The notes below the pieces were generated by a model. The model worked only from the letters and a program-made list of their open reading frames with translations. It made no database searches and was not told the origin of the DNA. This document shows positions 60,564 to 64,000 of a DNA stretch of 64,000 nt, piece after piece. The position numbers and the translations under genes are program-made. Numbering within the stretch: position 1 is the first letter of the stretch; every line of letters starts with the position of its first letter. The stretch covers positions 124,001-188,000 of the forward strand of contig CAYYYF010000001.1 in NCBI GenBank assembly GCA_964475945.1, in the 5' to 3' direction. The stretch comes from JBBIQH01 sp964475945 (GTDB taxonomy: Archaea; Thermoproteota; Nitrososphaeria; Nitrososphaerales; Nitrosocaldaceae).

Positions 60564-63071
60564 CTATCTCTGCCTTGTCCTTCTCTTATTAACGAACCAG
60601 GCTGCTATACCCCCTACCGCTGGGAGCATTATAAGAAACTCAGGATCTATAGGTAGGTTACTGCTTATACTATTCAACTGATCAAGTATGTTATTATCAT
60701 TATTATTATTATTATTTATGTTATCATCATTACCTGCATTGCTTGCATTACTAGCATCAGTATTAACATCACTCGCCTTGCTACCACTCTCTACCCTAAT
60801 ACTTGCACTCCTCTCAATACCATAACCATTAACTACTGCAGATACAGTTATTACCCCTTTATCATATGCCAAGAACTTTGCCCTTGCATTGCCATTGGAG
60901 TCTGTTATGCTATCATATATGCTTGTAAGCACAGCAGCATCTGCACTCCATCTTACCTGCATATTGCTCAATGGCATACCTGAATAGGATACAGTAAGTG
61001 ATACATCGAATATATCCATGCTATTAACCCTGCTTGGTGCATCAAGCCTTATGCTTAACCTATCACCAACAACCCCAATATCCTTGCTTACAGAGTCGAA
61101 GCCATCTGCCATTACAGTTATACTTGCCTTATCAGCACTCCTTGCCTCAACTGTAAAGAATGTAAAGTGCTTACCCCTTGCTATACTAACATCTGCAGGT
61201 ATGCTTATCTCATTGGAGAATAATATCAGTCTAGTATCATCAGATGCCATTATAGGGTAGTCCTTGTATAACAACTCTACTGCTGCTATCTGCTTTGAGC
61301 CTAAAAGCACCTTATCTGGCATAATTGCATCTAATCTAAAATTGGATCTATCAAGGTATAGTGCATCTATAATGCTATTAGCCTCATACCTTGCATCAAT
61401 ACCTACAGCCTCAACATATACATTTATGCTACCCCTCCTCAACGACTCTAACTCAAGAACTATGCTTGATCCTCCCTTCCTTAGACTGCTATCCCCTTGC
61501 TTTACAGCAATACCATCACCATTAACCCTAACATTCATGTCATCTACTGCATATGCTGCCTTACCTGTAGAGTCCTTGAAGTATACTATGTAAGGGAATG
61601 GCATTGCATATGGCACCTTGCTTACAAGTGGCTCAGCAGCAATGCTCACATCCCTATACCCTTGCACATCCAACTCCATCATGCTATTCTCCAAGTAATC
61701 TGCAAGGGCAGTAACCTTTACCTTTGATGCATTATAGCCTATGCTAGCATTAAGGATCTGCAAGTTTGAGCCCTTTGGTACTGTAACCTTAGCATCCTTC
61801 ATGGTAAGCTTGCTACTTGAGATTATATTTACCTGAGTATCAATATCTGCTATCACTGGTCTTGCTAGAGCATCATTCTTTGCATTATCTGGATAGGATA
61901 TTAACTGTAAAGCACCTATAACCTTCTCTTTACCATCTGCAACTATAGGAATGTTAGGGACTATCCTTGCGTATATCTTAAGGCTGCTGTCTATGCTCTT
62001 TGGGCTTGAGGTGTAGTTCACTATTATAGGCTCCCTAAGATCTATCTTAACTGGATCAGATGCCATATCCTTGCTTAATGCAATAAGGCTTACACATCCA
62101 TCCTTTTGATCATTGGGGCATGGCTTATCGGTATTTACCATCAGCCTTACCGCTGTTATACTCTCACCCTTCCTTATAACCCCTGTACCTCCTATGATAT
62201 CATGTGTATCAGCCCTAACCTCAACACTCATATCCTCATCTGCATAGATAACCTTACCATTGCTATCCTGCAGTTGTACAAATGCATATATGAACTGCCC
62301 TTTAAGTGCTGGAACCATATCTACTGCATAAAGCCTTAATACCTTGCCATGTATGCCATCAAAGGTTATGCTCTCACTTGCTACCATATCATTATACCTT
62401 GCAACTATTGTAGTGCTCCCACTACTCTTTGCATTCAAGGTAAAGTGCATATATGCATAGTTCTCCCCCTTGCTTATCTTAATGGTAGTGTTTAGATTAA
62501 GGATAAAAGGGTTGGATGAACTTAAATGTATATCATAATCCTTATCTGCTACAACAGGCTCATCCACTGCATTAAGCAACTGCACTACAATATAACCATC
62601 GTATGGGCCTAGGTAGGAGAAGGATGATGGCTTTACTGTTAACCCTAACTTGCTTGGCCTATCTATAGGCTCATACACCTGTATCTCTTTGCTTACAGGC
62701 TTTAGGTTAAGATCCCTTGTGGTTAAGGTTACTGTAGTTATACCACTCTCCAATGGTATCACCTTTATTAAGAGTGAATTGCCTACCATCTGCATGTTAT
62801 CCTTATCTATGCTTAGTATATCTGGGTTCGATGATGTTATACTTGCTATCTCTGCTATGAATGGTGTAGGCTCCCCGTTGTTATATACTTGAATAGCAAG
62901 GAAGCCTTCCTCACCTTTAACAAGCCTTGATGGTACTGTAGATATATCCATGAGAAGGTTTGCATTGCTACTGCTATCATCCTTCTTACCCTTACTACTC
63001 TGAGCATATGCATCTGCAATAATCAATGATAGCATTAATAAGACTAGCACTATGCTCATTGCTTTGTGCAT
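60564..63071 (-). CDS. Large Ig-like surface protein with C-terminal anchor
   Basis: 835 residues: signal peptide MHKAMSIVLVLLMLSLIIAD then several repeats of beta-sandwich (Ig/invasin-like) units with motifs such as GEEGFLAIQVYNNGEPTPFI, KSSGSTTIVARYNDMVASES and VNVYVEAVG-like strands. A C-terminal Asn-rich linker precedes DPEFLIMLPAVGGIAAWFVN and a basic tail KRRTRQR, resembling a PEF-CTERM or simple membrane anchor. It lies inside the che cluster in divergent orientation to cheC. It may be a cell-surface or archaellum-associated adhesin. Confidence 0.8.
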   Translation of the reverse strand: MHKAMSIVLVLLMLSLIIADAYAQSSKGKKDDSSSNANLLMDISTVPSRLVKGEEGFLAIQVYNNGEPTPFIAEIASITSSNPDILSIDKDNMQMVGNSLLIKVIPLESGITTVTLTTRDLNLKPVSKEIQVYEPIDRPSKLGLTVKPSSFSYLGPYDGYIVVQLLNAVDEPVVADKDYDIHLSSSNPFILNLNTTIKISKGENYAYMHFTLNAKSSGSTTIVARYNDMVASESITFDGIHGKVLRLYAVDMVPALKGQFIYAFVQLQDSNGKVIYADEDMSVEVRADTHDIIGGTGVIRKGESITAVRLMVNTDKPCPNDQKDGCVSLIALSKDMASDPVKIDLREPIIVNYTSSPKSIDSSLKIYARIVPNIPIVADGKEKVIGALQLISYPDNAKNDALARPVIADIDTQVNIISSSKLTMKDAKVTVPKGSNLQILNASIGYNASKVKVTALADYLENSMMELDVQGYRDVSIAAEPLVSKVPYAMPFPYIVYFKDSTGKAAYAVDDMNVRVNGDGIAVKQGDSSLRKGGSSIVLELESLRRGSINVYVEAVGIDARYEANSIIDALYLDRSNFRLDAIMPDKVLLGSKQIAAVELLYKDYPIMASDDTRLILFSNEISIPADVSIARGKHFTFFTVEARSADKASITVMADGFDSVSKDIGVVGDRLSIRLDAPSRVNSMDIFDVSLTVSYSGMPLSNMQVRWSADAAVLTSIYDSITDSNGNARAKFLAYDKGVITVSAVVNGYGIERSASIRVESGSKASDVNTDASNASNAGNDDNINNNNNNDNNILDQLNSISSNLPIDPEFLIMLPAVGGIAAWFVNKRRTRQR

Positions 63072-63161
63072 AAATCTTATCCATATTTACAGTAAATAAG
63101 CATCTGTATGTAAGTAACATTATACAATAACAGATAATAAAATTGCAACCATCTTTCACCT

Positions 63162-63803
63162 ATGCAAGGAGATGATAATAGCAGTAGGATAAGCAATGAT
63201 AATGGATCCCATGATGCTGATTACAAATCTTATATAATAGCAAATATGCTAAGGTTTGCTGTATTAAATAGATGCGTTGATGCAATAGATAAGATGCTTA
63301 ATGATAATGCTGTAATTGATGGTATAAACATTACCCAGATAACCCTGGATGATATATACAGTAGATTCAACTATGATGAGAATGTATTTGCTGTTTACAT
63401 AAAAGGGATAGGGGATATCAAGTTAACCCTACTATTAATAATAAAAGGGGAGAGCATAAAGAGGTTAACAGAGGTATTCATAGGCAATACCTTAGGTTAT
63501 GAAGCAAGTGATGAGCTTATGATAAGTGCAGTAGCAGAGTTTGGGAATATACTACTTGCAGGGGCCTTTACTAATGCTTTAACCAACCTTGCAGGATTCA
63601 GAGTAAACTGCACTGCACCAGGGTATGCAAATGATACGCTAGCAAGTATAATGGAATATATAATTGCAGATAGCGAGGCAACTCAATTCGTATATGCAGA
63701 GAGTAGAGTTGCATTTAAGGTAAATAAGGATATTACCTTAACCATCTCATTGCTTATACCAGCAGAGGATGCAGAGAAGATAGTTGAGTTAGCATTCAAA
63801 TAA
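63162..63803 (+). CDS. cheC: CheC phosphatase-family protein
   Basis: 213 residues; CheC/CheX/FliY phosphatase family, which dephosphorylates CheY-P and interacts with CheD. Conserved helices are SDELMISAVAEFGNILLAGA and SNALTNLAGF-like (FTNALTNLAGFRVNCTAPGY), with a preceding TEVFIGNTLGYEA. The first ~30 residues are a low-complexity Asn/Ser/Asp stretch before IIANMLRFAVLNR. It is followed 13 nt later by cheD, so both form one unit. Confidence 0.88.
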   Translation: MQGDDNSSRISNDNGSHDADYKSYIIANMLRFAVLNRCVDAIDKMLNDNAVIDGINITQITLDDIYSRFNYDENVFAVYIKGIGDIKLTLLLIIKGESIKRLTEVFIGNTLGYEASDELMISAVAEFGNILLAGAFTNALTNLAGFRVNCTAPGYANDTLASIMEYIIADSEATQFVYAESRVAFKVNKDITLTISLLIPAEDAEKIVELAFK

Positions 63804-63816
63804 TAAAAGGATTGAT

Positions 63817-64000
63817 ATGAGCAGTGAGGGCAATACTAATACAATACATATTAAGATAGGTGAGTTAGCAGTAAGCAAGGATAAGGTATTAACAACCATA
63901 GTAGGCTCATGTATAGCATTATGCCTATACGATGAGAAGAGCAAGGTTATAGGCATGGCACATATAATGCTACCGAACAGCAGCAATGGCAATAGTAGCA
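63817..64000 (+). CDS. cheD: Chemotaxis deamidase CheD (3' truncated)
   Basis: The frame from the ATG at 63817 runs off the window. The first 61 residues include IHIKIGELAVSKDKVLTTIV, the catalytic cysteine in GSCIALCLYDE and the histidine in IGMAHIMLP. CheD deamidates receptor glutamines and stimulates CheC. 13 nt downstream of cheC. Confidence 0.9.
   Translation, partial: MSSEGNTNTIHIKIGELAVSKDKVLTTIVGSCIALCLYDEKSKVIGMAHIMLPNSSNGNSS

Noticed and set aside
1..64000. CRISPR array, rRNA genes, insertion sequences
   Set aside because: I saw no regularly spaced direct repeats, rRNA-like segments or transposase frames anywhere in the window.

Overview
The window looks like a chromosomal contig from an archaeon of the Thaumarchaeota/Nitrososphaerota. 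This rests on archaeal-type ribosomal proteins (S11, S5, L18, L30, L15, S30e), an archaeal SecY–adenylate kinase–DUF106–CMP kinase–Cbf5 string, aIF5A, Hjc, EndA, an archaeal valyl-tRNA synthetase, PEF-CTERM-like surface proteins and a DUF6659-like gene. A complete chemotaxis set suggests a motile member, possibly near the Nitrosocaldus lineage; that placement is inference. Genes are dense, often overlap by 4 to 26 nt, and several have a TATA-like box about 25 nt before the start codon, as in leaderless archaeal transcription.

Layout. 1-16 kb: metabolic and housekeeping genes, including a Sulfolobus-type alcohol dehydrogenase (cut by the edge), S11, a fused siroheme decarboxylase, aIF5A, polyamine synthesis (SAM decarboxylase, spermidine synthase), acetyl-CoA synthetase, a PGDH-like dehydrogenase, Hjc, an alkyladenine glycosylase, a flavin reductase, a PII-like/SRPBCC fusion and a radical SAM protein. 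16-29 kb: malic enzyme, a HAD hydrolase, an uncharacterised AAA ATPase plus coiled-coil pair, ValRS, a QueC/QueD/asparagine-synthetase-like cluster (7-deazaguanine/archaeosine) and CbtAB cobalt uptake. 29-37 kb: the Cbf5-to-L18 ribosomal/secretion operon, interrupted between L15 and L30 by about 1 kb of AT-rich DNA with a decayed membrane-protein gene. 37-46 kb: PhoU-like protein, tRNA-splicing endonuclease, small proteins, a PEF-CTERM protein with a frameshift in a G tract, an AAATT satellite spanning a 100-N gap, a YchF-type GTPase, BirA, S30e, and an AT-rich ATPase/TOPRIM-like pair. 46-53.6 kb: futalosine-pathway menaquinone genes (MqnE, MqnC, a UbiD-family decarboxylase), a KaiC-like ATPase with an HTH partner, ThiL and a phosphohexomutase. 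53.6-64 kb: tRNA-Thr(CGT), then CheA, CheB, CheY, CheW, a transmembrane receptor, a soluble receptor-like protein, a large Ig-like surface protein, CheC and CheD (cut by the edge).

The main finding is in aIF5A (4803-5228, minus strand). Its frame is broken by 30 nt that fold into a canonical archaeal bulge-helix-bulge splice motif (4-bp central helix, two 3-nt bulges, 10-bp intron hairpin). Removing exactly those 30 nt rebuilds an AAG codon for the lysine that is hypusinated in this family and gives a normal 131-residue protein. A tRNA-splicing endonuclease with all three catalytic residues is encoded at 37483-38043. A protein-coding intron placed inside the hypusine codon of an essential translation factor would be remarkable.

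Other points of interest are three genes that show single-base frame disruptions (two of them compensating pairs), a cheA gene whose last codons are antisense to a tRNA, a QueD with an extra N-terminal domain, an asparagine-synthetase-like protein without its glutaminase cysteine, and the two ATPase-based gene pairs of unknown function.
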